Notes under the pieces: model-generated
What the model was told of the DNA's origin: nothing
Database searches by the model: none
What the model saw: the letters and a program-made list of their open reading frames with translations, nothing else
Program-made: the position numbers and the translations under genes
Origin: Hirudinaria manillensis
Lineage: Eukaryota; Annelida; Clitellata; Hirudinida; Hirudinidae
Direction of reading: 5' to 3'
DNA length: 64,000 bases
Assembly (NCBI GenBank): GCA_034509925.1
Contig: CM067530.1
Location: 7,070,001-7,134,000 of the forward strand
Part shown: positions 1 to 13,449 of the stretch, one piece after another
Position numbering within the stretch: the first letter of the stretch is position 1
Layout: each line of letters begins with the position of its first letter

Positions 1-1215
1 TGGGGGTGAAGATGGATGTCAATCAGTTCAACCGGTGGAGTTGTTGATTGAAGGAGGATATCAATTCAATCGGATGAATGGATTGATGCCGTTCATTCAC
101 GACTTGACTCCAACACCTCGAACGGTTTTTCAAAAGAAGGGAACGAGTGAAAGGAATGAAAACGAAGAAAGAGTGGAATATTTCCAGCTGGGATCACGTG
201 ACCTCGTGCTAATAAGGGCCCCGCGAAGCAAGGAGATGGCATCGCATTCATTACAAAAGACTCAGGACAACGACAAAACCAACATCGGCAAACAATACAA
301 GCACGTGTTTCAACATCGGACGGATACAGGATGTGAAACATTTGAAAGATACAAACAGGGGAGCACAGGGAAGATACAGAATGAGGAACACGCAAGGATA
401 TAAAACGAAGAATCTTGTGTGTACCAAATGAGGAGCAGCAAGGTCCAGAATGGTGAGAATTTGGAAAGATACGAGATGAGGAGCATTGAATTCCACTCAT
501 GAATCTCCGGGTGAGGACCGTGTCTTATTTGACGCACGTCTGGTCAACTGGTGGACATTTCGCGTGCGTGCGTGTGTGCACTTGTTTTCGTGTGCGTGTG
601 ATGGCGACGTGCGATGGAAGAGTGCCGCGGAGAGAACCTGTTCATTTCCAAGTTGCACGCAAACATCAGATGCGTTAGAACTGCACACGAAGAGCTCTGC
701 TAATTTCCTTCGCAAATGAGAGCCAATTAGTCGATTGATTCAATCAACTAGACGACTATTTCAATCAATTAGTCTACTGTTTCAATCAATTAATCGATTG
801 ACTCGGACAATCAGTCAACCATTTCAATCGATTCGCCAATTATTTCAACCAATTATCCTGTCATTTCAATCAATTTACAAACTGCTTCAAACAGCATCCT
901 CTTGTTTCAACCAAATAAATAAATCAATCAATCAATCCGTTCATTCCAAGCAATTAGTCAGTGGTTTCAATGTTTCGGTCAGTTTCTGCCATTTTAAGTC
1001 GACCTGACGTTGGCGATTAATTCCACTTTTAAACGTCTTTTTATTTTCACAATTATTTGCATGCGATTCTTTTATGGGATTACAGCGTTTCAAATATTTT
1101 GCCTCGATTAACGAACCGCGTGCTGATCAGTCCTGATAATAGTAGTAGTCCCGATGTCGTCGATCCTGATGACGATCCTCATTCCTGATGATGATGACGA
1201 TTTCTTTTCCTACAG
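1..1215 (+). other. Probable CELF intron (no exon seen)
   Basis: I see no convincing exon here. The stretch precedes a CELF exon whose acceptor ends at 1215, and that exon encodes the end of RRM1, so an intron is the simplest reading. It holds a GT/GC-rich patch near 555-605 and a degenerate minisatellite at about 720-990. Short open frames here look like chance. Confidence 0.5.
720..990. repeat. Degenerate minisatellite, TTTCAATCAATTA core
   Basis: A core of about 13 bases, close to TTTCAATCAATTA, recurs roughly every 20-24 bases with substitutions. The array lies in the putative first visible intron of the CELF gene. The open frame through it (735-1007) only reflects the repeat period. Confidence 0.6.
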
Positions 1216-4200
1216 ATGAACAGACCCATTCAAGTCAAGCCTGCTGACAGCGAAAGCAGAACCAGTGCGTTCTTTTATGCGTTTGGAATTTATTTTATTA
1301 TGGAATAATTAGTTTTATTATGATGTATTTATTTTTATTATGATATTTTTATTTTATTACGTGTTAATATGGTAATATAATAATAACATTCAATTATATA
1401 TTTATTATTCATATAATTCAATTATATATTCATTCTATATTTATTATAATGCTGATGACGACGATGATGATGATTATTATTATTATGCAGTAATTTAAAA
1501 TTTAAATTAAGATTAAATAATTATTTTAGCAATAATAATTATAATTATTGACGGTATATTACCCCAAGACTGACAACTGTTTTGTAAACAGATTTATCTT
1601 CAACAAAATCATATTTTAAGATGCTAACCATAAATAATCCTTTATCACTTAACCATTTTCAACCCATTTCAAGGCATCTCAAGTATTTACAGATTAAGGA
1701 ATAACATAACCTAACCTGGTACCCTATTGGTCCGAATGAACTATTTATAATAATTAATAATATTCAAGTAATTATCAGTTAATAAATATTATATTAATTA
1801 ACTAACATATTGTTAATGCTTAAAAAAAAATCCATGAATGAATCTCCCAAATAATAAGATGACGAACTGCATGGTCTCATTCAACCCAATACCACAGCGA
1901 TTTCTGTCAAAGAATGGCTCACAAAGATAAATATTATAATTGTAAACTAGGAATTAATTATTATCAATTGTGAATAAATTATGCATACATATTATGAATA
2001 ACTCCACCCCTTTTACAAAACGTACCACTTAAAATGCAACTCACCAACAAAGCGCCCTGAATATTGAATAGGAGGAGGAGGTGTTTTTAAATTCAACACG
2101 GCCGGGTCACCATTACGAGGCCAGTTGGGGTTAAAGTTCAAACGCGGAAGCAAACATCGCCTCTCTGTTTGTGGCTGTTTTTGATTCATTTTGAGGCTTA
2201 AATGATTTATGGTTGTATCTGCCGCTCATCCATTAAGAAAAATTTATAAATAATAAAACATTATAAATAATAAAATTTATAAATAATAAAACATTATAAA
2301 TAATAAAATTTATAAATAATAAAACATTATAAATAATAAAATTTATAAATAATAAAACATTATAAATAATAAAAGAAGATTTTAAGGAAAAGTAATTCTA
2401 TCAAATATTTCCATAACGCGAGGGAAATGCGAGGTTCATTAAAGGAGGCTTTGAATTCTCGGATGGACTGAAAAAGACGAAGAAAGAAAGAGAAGTTCTT
2501 TTACTGTCGGAAGTTCCCTTCCAACGAAAATACAAAAACCTTTGCAACGTTAAAAAATATTAATTAAATGATTAACTTAATATTAATGAATAAATATTAA
2601 AATAACCAGCTAACTTGATCTTCTACTATGATGATGATGATGTTCATCCCCTACATCGGTTGCCAATTTAACATTTAAATGTAGCTCATACCTGATAGCA
2701 ACAACAAAGTCTGATTGGTAAAGAAGCAGACAAATGAAGTTAATACTTCAACAACTAACCCCGACCTTGAACTGACCCACAGCAATAGTAACAACAACAT
2801 CTACAGCAACAACTACAAAACAAATAAAGTTAACACTTCAACAGCTAACCCTATCCCAAACCCAACCAACAAAAGTAACAACAGCAACACAACAGCCAGG
2901 ACAACAACAACAACACCATCATACAACATACAAAGCTACACATATTAATCATATTAAACAACGTTTAAAAGCTACATAAGGACATCTACATCGCTTCAGA
3001 GGACAGAAAGTTATTCATCGGGATGTTGAGCAAGCAGCAGACAGAAGAAGACGTCAGAGAACTCCTGAGGACCTTCGGCAACATCGAAGAATGCACGGTC
3101 CTCAGGGACGTCAACGGCCACAGCAAAGGTAAACAAACCGAACGACGATGACTCGCCATTTTTGGCCACACGTGCTCCACTCATTCCTGAGGGCTGCAAA
3201 AAAAACACAAAAACGTTTCGCGTCCTTCTCGGCAAACGTTTTGCACGAGTTTAAAGAAATTTTGTTCATTTAAAGTTTATTTATTTTTTATTTATTCATT
3301 TATTTTTTTATTTTTTATTTATATGGTTGAGCGTAAAATGTCAGACTAGAACGTTAGCTTTCGTGAGGTATGTTATGAATGCATTTTGTGCGACGTGCAG
3401 GTTGTGCTTTCGTGAAATTCTCGAGTCATTCGGAGGCTCAGGCAGTTATCAATGCTCTACATGGCAGCCAAACCATGCCCGTGAGTCACCAGTTATCTTT
3501 TAACAGTCCATCCATCCGTCCATTCATCCACTCACCCACCCTTTCATCCATCCATCTACCCATCCAGCCAGATTTTTCCCCAGCACTTCTCGCTTTTGCA
3601 GGGAGCTTCGTCGAGTTTGGTGGTGAAATTCGCCGACACGGAGAGCGAACGTCAACTGAGGAGGATGCAGCAGATGGTCGGTCTCATCAACCCGCTGACC
3701 CTCACTCCCTTCATCGGGACTTACCCGCAGAACCACTTCACTGCCGCTTATCAGCCGGTATCGAAGCGGTCTTTTGCATTTATTTAATTGTTTCTTCGTT
3801 CGATTTGAAGGGACACTTATTGACCAATCGGTTTTTTACTCTGCGCGTGGTTTGGGAGCGGTTATGAAGGATCGCAGACTGCTCCTATTAATGGAATCAT
3901 CCGTCTTTGTTTCTGTCATCGTCGACCATTGAGTGACCATTGCAGGAAAGATCCATCACGGGCTCCTCAATCACCCATCGCGGTCCAACCCTCACCCATC
4001 GCGGTCCTCGCATCCGAGGATGGATTTTTAAAGCTTCCCATTCGTAGCTCTTCTCTTCGAATAAATCGCACGACATTTGAACGCCGCGAGAATATTTTTT
4101 TGCCCGAAATGTCCCCAATAAAATTTTTATTCGCAACTTTCATTCGAAAAGGAAAAGAAAAAAGATATTCATCCGCCGAAAGTCGATGCTATGAATTGAT

Positions 4201-7200
4201 AAATAACTATTTATTCGTGAATTTCGTGAATTTCAAGATTCAAATTTTCAGCCTCAAATCATTGCTCATCCGGCTACGATCGTGGCCGGCGGTTACATGA
4301 GTTCACTGGCGGCACTAACCGCTCCTGCTCAGACGCACTTCGGTGGACCTCAGAACATTGGAGTTTCGTCCAATGCCATGCCTCCCCCTGCTACTTCGGG
4401 TGCGTTACTTCGATGTTTCTTTTATTTCATTGTTCGATCATTAAATTATCAATTATCAGTTTAAATCAATTTAATTCTAGTTGATATTTAAGTTGTTATT
4501 TACCACGACGAATTACCTTTGACTTCCCAGTGTTTTGCTGGCTGACTGACAGCAATAAACTCCTCCCCTGACGGTTTAGCGAGCATCGAAACTTTCATTT
4601 ATTTTCCTCACCAACATTTCAGTGGATTTAAAAGATAATTCTTTTAAGAATGTCGAAATGCTTTTACTTTTTTTGAGGACCGAGTGCTTTTACTCTCCAA
4701 CAGCCTCTTCGATGGTTCACCCAACTCCGGCAGTACTCCCCCCGATGATTTCCTACCCAATTCAACCCACCATCATCTCGTCACCTGGTCTCGTCAACCC
4801 GGCTTTGGTTGCTCCCTACACGAGTGAGTTTCGCTCGGATTTCTTTGGTCTCCTGTGTAATGGGATATTTGCTGTTGTTGTTGTTGCTGTTGCTATTGTT
4901 GTTGTTGTTGTTGATTGAAGTACGGTTTTGTACGCCAGTAGTACTTAGATACTACCATATTTAGAGGCTGCATAATTTTAATAATTATTACGGTGCGAAA
5001 TAAATTATAGTTTAATATTTTCACTATAACAGTTAAATCGAAGTAACAATATATTATCAACAAAATCGCATTGCCAAACTAATCCAGTAACTGAATACAT
5101 TTTTGATTAAACAAAGATTACAATTGTGAACACAATTGTGATAAAAAACATGTTGATTTATTAATATTTACAGCCAAATTAAAATGTAAGCATTTACAAA
5201 TCTCTCGAAATTGCACAACATGGTATTTCTTTTTATTAATAACCTTTCAATAATAAGATAATTAATAATATTAAAATTATTTAATTCTTTATTAAATTAA
5301 TTAAAAGTTAAAGATGATCAATCCACATTAACACACTACATCGCAACATCTTCATCGAAAAATTCCAAGCATTGTTCGGTACCTGGAAAAGTTGCTTGTA
5401 AAAGTCTTGAACAAAAGACACATTCCCGACCAACAATGCATCCATTGAATCAATGCATTGAATTCAGGGCATTGAATTTATTAATAAAGGCAGATAAGAA
5501 CTCGGACTAAAACCTCATGTTGTAAGACATCAGTGATCATAACTTCACCGGTGTGCACTCGCGTCCACCGTGCTTTGGAACAGCAATTTTTTTTTTATCA
5601 ACGAAGCTTTGATCAGCACATTTCAAATGATTTCAAATAATTTGAAATAATTTCCATCAAAATAAGTTCTAATAATTTTAAATGATTTGTTTTCGTTCGT
5701 ACAATTTACTGCTCTGGAGAGCCAATTATTTGAAGCATCCACATCATGTGGACTGAGTATCATGTATTTGCAAAATTTCTCTCACGTCACTGAACGACTA
5801 CAAATGATGATGATGACGATGATGATGATGACGGTGACGATGATGACGATGACATGTATGGCTTCCATAAATACAGGTTAGGGTGCTGACTGCCTAATTG
5901 TCGGGTTGCTATGGAAAGGAAAGTCAACTGATTAGGATTCTAAAATCGTGGCTGCAATAAAATCGACGTGGTGTGAGACGGAATAATCTGAGAACGTATT
6001 CCGAGTACTTGGAATTGAATTCCGAGTACTGTTAAATACATAAAAAAGTACTCGTTCACCTAATCAAGTACTGCGAAGGACCAAAATACCCGGCCGTAAT
6101 TGCCACCATTTCCTTGAACATGAACGACATTTTGTTTCGTAAAATCACCAGCAGACAGAGGACATGTTCCTCTTCTTCTTCTTCTTCTTCTTCTTCTGCT
6201 TCTTCAACTCGGAAAATAAATTGTTTTCCTTCCAAGCGCTCCTCCATCGAATCATGACTTGGAAGCCATTTTCAAAACCACGCCAAACGTTTCCACGACT
6301 ATCGTTTCATTCTCAGAATCGATTTGATCAAAATCATTCTCAAAAATGTTTAAATAAATGAATGAATGAATGAATTCTTTTTTCACAACGTCCCGCAGAT
6401 CATGTCGTCTGCACTGATCAACTCCAACACTTGGTCAACAGTGTCCACCCTTACACCACTGGTAACTTTGCAACTTTGTTTTTTTTTTGGGACATTTTCA
6501 AACATTTAAACCTTTTCTAAGCAATGCATATATTATTTTAATTTTTATTAATTGTATAAATTCGAATTATTTATTTTACATTTATGCGGAGAATTGTTTT
6601 GCCTCGATAAATAAATGGAGTAAATGTCTCACGACCTTAAATTAGATTTCACGTCTTAATTCAGTCAGCATAAAATATAAAGTTGTCTTAAAATAGAAAG
6701 TTGACCAAAAGTGTTTCTTTAAAGTTCCAGTTTTAGTGGATCCATGCTCGTACGAATTCCCACAGAACTGGGCTGCCCACATAGAGGCTGATCTTGCTCA
6801 AAATGCCAAGAAAAACAAAACAATGCGTGAGTTTTATTCGATTTCCTTAAATTCTATTTCCGCCAACATTTCTCGCCAGAAACATCGTGCCAATGTCGAC
6901 CGCCATCCGAAGATTTTCTCGATATTTTCCTCATAAAAGTCGGAAAATTTAGGGAAGGTGGCTTTTAAATATGGAATTCTACTCATCAATGATGTACGAG
7001 ATGCGTCCAATTTCAGCTGCCTCGCAAGGAGTCTTTGTTGTTTTCAGTAGGAGAAAAAAATCAATTTAATTTCTCACCTTCGTTCCGTGCAACTTTTCTC
7101 CAGCACCTGACATTCGGTTTTATACAGAAAAATAAAATACAAATAGGAATTTCTTGAAGAAGTCTGTTATCTTAAACTGCACCTTCTCAACTTTGCCATT

Positions 7201-10200
7201 AATCGCTCAAAGTTGCAAAGTTTTTTTTGTTGTTTTTTTTTTTTTATTTTATCGTCTTCACCGTGAAATGTCATCATTTAAAAGTCATTTTGTCGGAATT
7301 AAATTCTTGAAAGTAATGGAATTAGAAACCGCTTGAACCGAAATCTTATTTGAACATTAATTTGTAAATTATTTGTATTTTCCTATATTTTCTGGCAATA
7401 TTAGTTGGGGTGCCATTTTTCAGACCCCACAAACCGAATGGAGATGTAAAAGGGAGTTGCTCGAGTAATGCCAAATTCCTGCAAAAGAAATAAAAGAGTT
7501 TATTGAAAACAGGGAATATATTAAAAATAATGAACAAAAATTTGAAACGGGATCTGATCACACGGCTCTTCCCTCTTTGATTTATACATTTTCTTTCTTC
7601 GTGCAAGAAAACAAAACTTTTCTCGGCCATTTTTTTAATCATTGAATCTCTTTGCCGATGCCATTTTCGGCAACACGATCCTGAAAAGCGAAATGTCTTT
7701 TATAATAAATGTCATCTAGCTGCCGCTCGAAGGCAGACGTCTCTGCCCCGGGAACATCGAAGAATATAAAACATTTTTTAATTTACTGCGAGTAATTTTT
7801 GAAAAGCGTCACACGGTCTTCTTTTAGTTCTTTGAAATTTATGAAGAGATTTTCACTGACAAATTGTCTCCGCGTCTGCATTCGTTTCTGCGACAAAGCA
7901 GAAAATTTCAAGCTAATAAAATTAGCCGTTCATTCATAATTCATCGCATTTCCAGCCGCCAGGTGATTAAATTGTGCATTAAATTGAAATTCCGCGAATT
8001 ATACGAAAATGTTATTTGCCAAAGTGGACGTGCACAATTCCCAGAATTTTTGTAAGATTCATTGAGATATAATGAATTTATGAAAAAAAATGACGACATG
8101 AAAGTCCGAGGTTTTTGAAACTTTCGCAACGCGGAGGTTTTCCATAAATCCATTAACGTGTGGTGAGTACAAGATGAGTACAAGACAAGTTGTTACCAAC
8201 TTCACGTGGTAAAAGGCAATGAATGTCAGGCTGTTGTAATAAGATCAAGGTGACCTTTTTTAAGAGAAGCAAACCAACTAGAAATTTTTAAGAGAATATC
8301 ATATTTTGCGAGATCTCTCATTCTCTTTCATTTTCCTCTGATGTTTCAACTAAGATGTTGGAGATGTCCTAATCTTAATAACTTTGCAATTTTTTTTTGT
8401 GTGGGGATTTGTGAGGGAATATTAAATTGTGAAAAATTGTTGTTATAAATTAATTAAGGATGCCGAGCTAATGACAAACTTTGCGGACTCTGCACTGTAT
8501 TCTTGTGACGATTAGCCGAAGGTTTTCTTATAGTCAGAACATTACTTGATAAATTTGAGTGTAGAACTTCGCGTTAAACTTCTTTTCTATTTTAAATTTC
8601 CTGTAAAAATTGCAAAAAAATTTAAAACTCCTCCAGAAGAAATTTCTTCCAAAGTCTACCAGTAAAATGAGCTAAGACCAAGGCTGTGGAATGATCCCAC
8701 AAAACAGAAATAGGACGCGTTCACGTACCAAATAACTTTAAACAGTTAAATATTTTAATTTTTTAAAGGTTTTCTGAACTAAAGCAGGAGAATAAATACT
8801 CGACCTTATTATTAAACGACTGCGTAACTATTCAACATATTATTTCGTTCCTGTGTTTAGTAACGACACCTCAGTTCATAAACATAGACAGAGATGCATT
8901 CTAGGGAGGAAGAAAACCCCACTGGAAAAGCTGAAATGATGTCCATGTTCACAAATTGATTTATTCTGAATTTAATTTCATATTTTAAAAATCATTTCTA
9001 ATCGAACGGAATCAGCTTTCTCATGTGTAACTTGTAAAGATTCTTTCAGCCATAAACATAAACTTAAAATTAAAGGGTCACTTAAAATCTTGGAATTCGC
9101 AGTAGAAAACAGGTGCACCTCGCCCAACGGACCAGATGGATGCAACCTCTTTATCTACCACTTGCCTCAAGAATTTGGAGAATACGAACTCACCCAGCTG
9201 TTTATGCCCTTCGGTAATGTGGTGAGCGCCATGGTTTATGCTGACAGAGCTACCAGTCAAAGCAAATGCTTTGGTTTGTATCCTTTCGTTTCCATTCTTC
9301 GAGTCAAAACTGGGGACATCCACAAAATGCATTTCATTGTTTGGTTGTATAACAAAAAATGTTTATGAAACAAAACATTTTCAAAGTTTTCCTTTTAGAA
9401 ATAACGATACAGGAACATGTTGTGGAACGGGAGACCAAAACCCCTGGCAGACTTTTATAAAACAAGTCTCGTTCAACTTTCTTAAAATTGCCGGAAATTA
9501 TACTTCGATCCTTTTTTTTAGAATTTTATCTAAAACGCTAGTTCCTGTTTCATCCCTACAGTTATTTATAGCAAGAAGGAGCCGAACTCGGCGGTTAAGA
9601 AGCTGCGTTATAGATCAAGCGATTCTGATAGATGCAGATAGGATACATCTAATGGCGGATCAAGAGCAATTTAGCGGGGAGGGGTAACTTTTGAAGGAAG
9701 GAGAAAATTTCACGACGGGAGGAGCCAGGGCCAGGCATAATTTATGAAAATATTGAATTTAAAGGTTTGATCTGCCTCCTCCTGGTCGCCCAGAATATTA
9801 AACACTTTGGATCATTTCGAATGATCCGCCAATGCTTACAATTACACGTAATTCTACATGTTTTAAGAAGATCTCGTTTCTAGTTTGCAACAGAAAGCCA
9901 TGCCCCCCCTCCTAGATATTCCATTGGATACAGATAAAATAGGTCTAGCAATGACACTAACAATTAGAGCCCGAGATGCAGACATTAATGGGGTGGTCGA
10001 GAACTTTAGCATAACTACTCAATATCTAAGATTTGGATGAATAGCATTGATTTGAAGAATATGAGAAAGTATCAACATGACAAATGGAAGCAAGAGAATG
10101 CTTTCTTGGGGAATGTTGGCATTAGGCCATCAGCAAAGTCAACGTGAATCGAAAATCATTCAACTAGGATAGAAATTTTATCTTGCATTTATTTCAAAGG

Positions 10201-10565
10201 GTTGGACAATCAATGTCACTAAGTCGATATGATTAAATTCACTCAATTTTTAAGCTTAGATGTCTGAAATAATCTAGATAATCAATAATGACAAACTTTA
10301 TTAACAAATCCAATTATAAGTTGCTAGAGTATCTTCGAGCTGATTTTTCCACCAAAAGCAACGAGCACAGGAAATAATTTTGTGGATGTACCGTATAAGT
10401 GATATTCTAAAAATTGATCTGTAATGTCTTCAATCAGGCTTTGTGAGCTATGACAACCCAAACAGTGCCCACGTGGCAATTCAAACCATGAATGGATTTC
10501 AGATAGGAATGAAGAAGCTGAAAGTCCAGTTGAAGCGGTCCAAAGACATTAACCAGGCCTACTAA
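1216..10565 (+). CDS. CELF: CELF/Bruno-like RNA-binding protein, 5' truncated by window
   Basis: This is a CUGBP/Elav-like (CELF) regulator of splicing, translation and mRNA decay. I joined exons 1216-1264, 3000-3128, 3401-3480, 3602-3757, 4252-4399, 4704-4823, 6399-6461, 6731-6826, 9103-9273 and 10438-10565; codon phases agree at every junction. The first encodes the end of RRM1 ([13 protein letters not shown]). The next three encode RRM2, with RNP2 KLFIGML and RNP1 KGCAFVKF. Then comes a divergent linker rich in Pro, Ala and Ser. The last two encode RRM3 ([13 protein letters not shown], then KCFGFVSY), ending in [18 protein letters not shown] and stop TAA. The N-terminal part of RRM1 must lie left of base 1. 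Exons 6399-6461 and 6731-6826 are linker I cannot align with other CELF proteins, though the frame stays open. The family match is very secure; the subfamily (CELF1/2 or CELF3-6) is not resolved. Confidence 0.93.
2243..2374. repeat. 33-bp tandem repeat, 4 copies
   Basis: A 33-base AT-only-plus-one-C unit (TTTATAAATAATAAAAC followed by ATTATAAATAATAAAA) is repeated about four times with almost no divergence. It is a recent array inside the CELF intron between 1264 and 3000. Confidence 0.85.
5799..5855. repeat. (GATGATGAC)n simple repeat in CELF intron
   Basis: Imperfect GATGAT/GACGAT trinucleotide repeat within the CELF intron between the exons at 4823 and 6399. It encodes a Met-rich chance peptide. 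Confidence 0.8.
6170..6204. repeat. (CTT)n simple repeat in CELF intron
   Basis: A run of about eleven CTT/TTC units, seen as poly-Phe or poly-Glu in chance frames. It is intronic in the CELF gene. Confidence 0.85.
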
Positions 10566-11480
10566 TTAACTTTTATTGACATAACCTCTGACCTGATGCT
10601 TTATGTTCATTTCTCATAAAATATACAAAAGTATTTTTAAAGCACGCAGCACCGGCCGAGGTAGCCGAGTGCTCGGCATCGTTACATTCGTGGCATTCCT
10701 AACTTTTTTTGCTTTACAAGTGCTGCCAGAGACAGGACGACCAGATTGTCTCTGGCCTTCCACATTCCAGGGTAACAAGTTGCGTGCAAAACCCACCTTG
10801 GAAACGCTATCCGTCAGCAGTATTTAGAATTACAATTTCAGGATTTCCAGCTTTTTGGCCAAAATCTCTATTTACCTCCAGCCGAAATCATAGCACGACA
10901 CGCCAGTCTTATTTTTTCTACAAGAAACTCTAAAAAGTGCCAAGCATCATCTCAGTCGAAATTACTGCCTACAAAATCTGCATCAACATTGAGGAGCCAT
11001 TTTAAAGATCTTGTGTACATAAATATGAGATTATCTTGAAATTATTTTCTTACAGATATATTTTACGTTCAACTTTTATATTTGTTTGTGCTTATTTTGT
11101 TGGTACTTGGTAGATGTTGAGACATGTAACTTTATGACTTCATCACATCCCATGAGCTTGATTGCAACCAGGGTCCAAAGGATACATTCCATCATGAGCT
11201 CATTGATAATATTTGTTACATGCTGCTGATATGTGCAAACACTACAATCCCAAATTTTATTTTTTATCATTTTAAAGTATTTGTTTTCAACTACTGAATC
11301 ACTGCAGTTGAATATGTTTGTCCAGATTATTTGGAAGATTAAAGATTCAGAAGTTACAGCCTTTTATTATTTGACTTGACTCAAACGAACAAAACGAAAT
11401 GTATTCCACAACAATTCAGTCACAAATATTCTTCAAAACCACTTTAATGAGCCACCACACAATTGCCTCAGTCCTTGGAT
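10566..11480. other. CELF 3' region and convergent DAD1 3' UTR
   Basis: This spacer lies between the convergent CELF and DAD1 coding regions. A minus-strand AATAAA at 11368-11363 (plus strand tttatt) could be the DAD1 polyadenylation signal. Around 10650-10690 there is a tRNA A-box-like stretch (GGTAGCCGAGTG) that may be a SINE relic. No protein-coding exon is convincing. Confidence 0.4.
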
Positions 11481-11483
11481 TAC

Positions 11484-11627
11484 CTGAGTGACACCATTAA
11501 AAAAAAATCATAAACAAGGTGGCAATGATAGACTCAAACAATCCATTTAAAATTATAAAAGGCTTCAATTTTCACCGTGAGTGTCTTAGCTTGCGATATT
11601 CACGAATTAAATCGATTGTAAACTCAC
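11484..11627 (-). other. Probable 3' UTR intron of DAD1
   Basis: On the minus strand the DAD1 stop codon is directly followed by GTGAGTTTAC, a near-perfect 5' splice site with AG just before it. About 120-140 bases later there is a pyrimidine-rich tract and the acceptor CACTCAG|G (exon resumes at 11483). An AATAAA follows at 11368. The intron would leave the protein unchanged. Confidence 0.55.
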
Positions 11628-12151
11628 CTATCCTATGAAGTTCATGACCACAAGATGAAGTATTACATGAGCAAAAACAAAGTCAGCAAAAGCCCTCTCA
11701 GGGCTGATTCCAAAGAAAACATCTTTGTTGGAAGGGTTCACTTGGACTCTCAGGCAAACTAATCAAGATAAAATAATTTGTTAATTTGCAGAATTACAAA
11801 AATTACAGGTAATTGTACAGCATAATGCAGATTCCATGCATGTGTAGTTTAAAGATCACAGCAGAACACTACAAAATTGCCTAGAAATTACGTACCACGT
11901 ACTTCAATGCTACCAACATATCAACAAAACAAAATCTAGCCTGCCAGAACGAATGATCCTACGCATGATATAAATCCAGACAGGAACGAATTAAACGGGA
12001 AGGTTCCGACCATGCAACAGTAGAAAAACTGAATAGCGCCGGTCAGAAGAATGTATAAGAGATAAGCGTCTATTATCTTGAGTTTCTTTGACGTTGTTTG
12101 AGCGTAGTCATTGTAAAACCTGGACAAAACTCCAAAAACACTCTCCGTCAT
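11628..12151 (-). CDS. DAD1: DAD1, oligosaccharyltransferase subunit
   Basis: DAD1/Ost2 is a small integral membrane subunit of the ER oligosaccharyltransferase, which N-glycosylates nascent proteins. Exon 1 runs 12151-11941 and exon 2 runs 11758-11628. Together they give 113 residues, the same as human DAD1, which is why I prefer ATG 12151 over the upstream in-frame ATG at 12172. Conserved blocks include [38 protein letters not shown] and [11 protein letters not shown], ending [10 protein letters not shown]. Three hydrophobic membrane segments are evident. The intron donor is GC rather than GT (CTGGCAG|GCTAGA) and the acceptor is GATTAG. The stop codon TAG is followed at once by GTGAGT, a strong donor, which suggests a 3' UTR intron (see the separate entry). 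Confidence 0.96.
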
Positions 12152-12172
12152 GTTTTCTGATTGAAAATGCAC

Positions 12173-13232
12173 AAAGATACGTGGCTAACAGCCAGGTTAC
12201 GGGCCGAAAGATTCTAAATTGACAAACCTTGACACAAAATTAACAGACAATAACAGTTATATTTTGGAATAAAGTAATGATTTAACATTATTAAAAATTA
12301 AATAATTTAACATGTATTATAAGTTAAGGTTACATCAATAGACTTTTTTTAAATGATCTCGATAATTTTTTTTCAAAGCTTTAAACTATAAGCCTTTTTC
12401 AAATGTTTTAATTTTTGTATGTATTTCAAAATAAATTGTAGATGCGAGGTAAAACGAGAATCAGCAGGCCATCCCAAAAATCTTCTTCCATAGGGAGATG
12501 TTACAAATAAATATACAAATATAGGCTTTAACTGTTGAAATGAAGCAATTAACACTGTTAAATTATGGAGCTCTGGGCTCACTAAGAGATCTAGGGGTAT
12601 TCCAATGTCTGCCCCTTGCTAAAATGTTTTAGTTCGGATATTTATCTGGACCATTTATAAAATTGGAGCTTTTGCCCTAGGAAACCTAAAAGTAATTTGT
12701 CTGAAAATTATTTTAAAATGTGAATAGAATATGCTCTGATCTGTTTCACCAATGTAATCTATCACGGGGCCATTTCAGAATTTCTGAAAAGAGGTCAAAC
12801 CAAATCTTTGATAGCTTAACAACTTTTATTTGCTTTCACTCAATAAACAAAGGAGGAACCCTCAGGAAGATTTAAGGCATTTCAGTCATCAATCCACCCA
12901 TCTACACGCAACGAAGAATGTCCATTTACAAACTCCTCTGAGTATAGAAAACTAATTTTAAAGTGCATCTTTAGCCCTGTGCCATCACACTTATCTTTTC
13001 CTGGTATAGGTCAGAAACAGATTAGCCCACAAACCAGAAATAGGCTGCTCAAACACATTGCTGATTCTTATGTTAAAACTCTGGAAATTTTACCCTCCAC
13101 ATCAGTGCCACAAAGTCCTGTTTGGACATGCGCTACCCAAGATCCATTACCAAGACTTAAACAATGTGTAGCTCAAATAAGTAATTGATTTCTGAGATAC
13201 ATCAATAACTGACTTAACACACAAGTCAAACC
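12173..13232. other. Intergenic, DAD1 5' side and TMED10 3' side
   Basis: This AT-rich spacer lies between the DAD1 start and the TMED10 polyadenylation region. A minus-strand AATAAA (plus tttatt, 13233-13238) fits the end of the TMED10 transcript. A 69-codon plus-strand open frame at 12979-13188 has no recognisable relatives and no splice context, so I do not call it a gene. Confidence 0.4.
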
Positions 13233-13449
13233 TTTATTACCCCAAAACAATTCACAAGATGAAAAGAGAGGGATTAAATCAAAATTATAACTGTACAAGA
13301 GACTCAGCCCTCACAAGCCGAAACTTCATATTTTTAATTCTCCATTAAATTAAGCCACAATCATCAAAAACCAACTAGACCTCAAAACATTCAACAAACA
13401 TAAAAAAAGCTGACAGCATTTTGTTTTAATCCAGTACTTCTAAATCAAA

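Noticed and set aside
93..500. 135-codon minus-strand open frame at the left edge
   Set aside because: Cys/Ser/Phe-rich chance frame, overlapping frames on both strands, no recognised domain.
2715..2948. Asn/Thr-rich open frame
   Set aside because: Lies within the CELF intron between 1264 and 3000, is low-complexity and has no splice logic that would place it in frame.
10650..10700. tRNA-like A box (GGTAGCCGAGTG) suggesting a tRNA gene
   Set aside because: No B box with GTTCGAATC and no cloverleaf could be drawn. At most a SINE relic.
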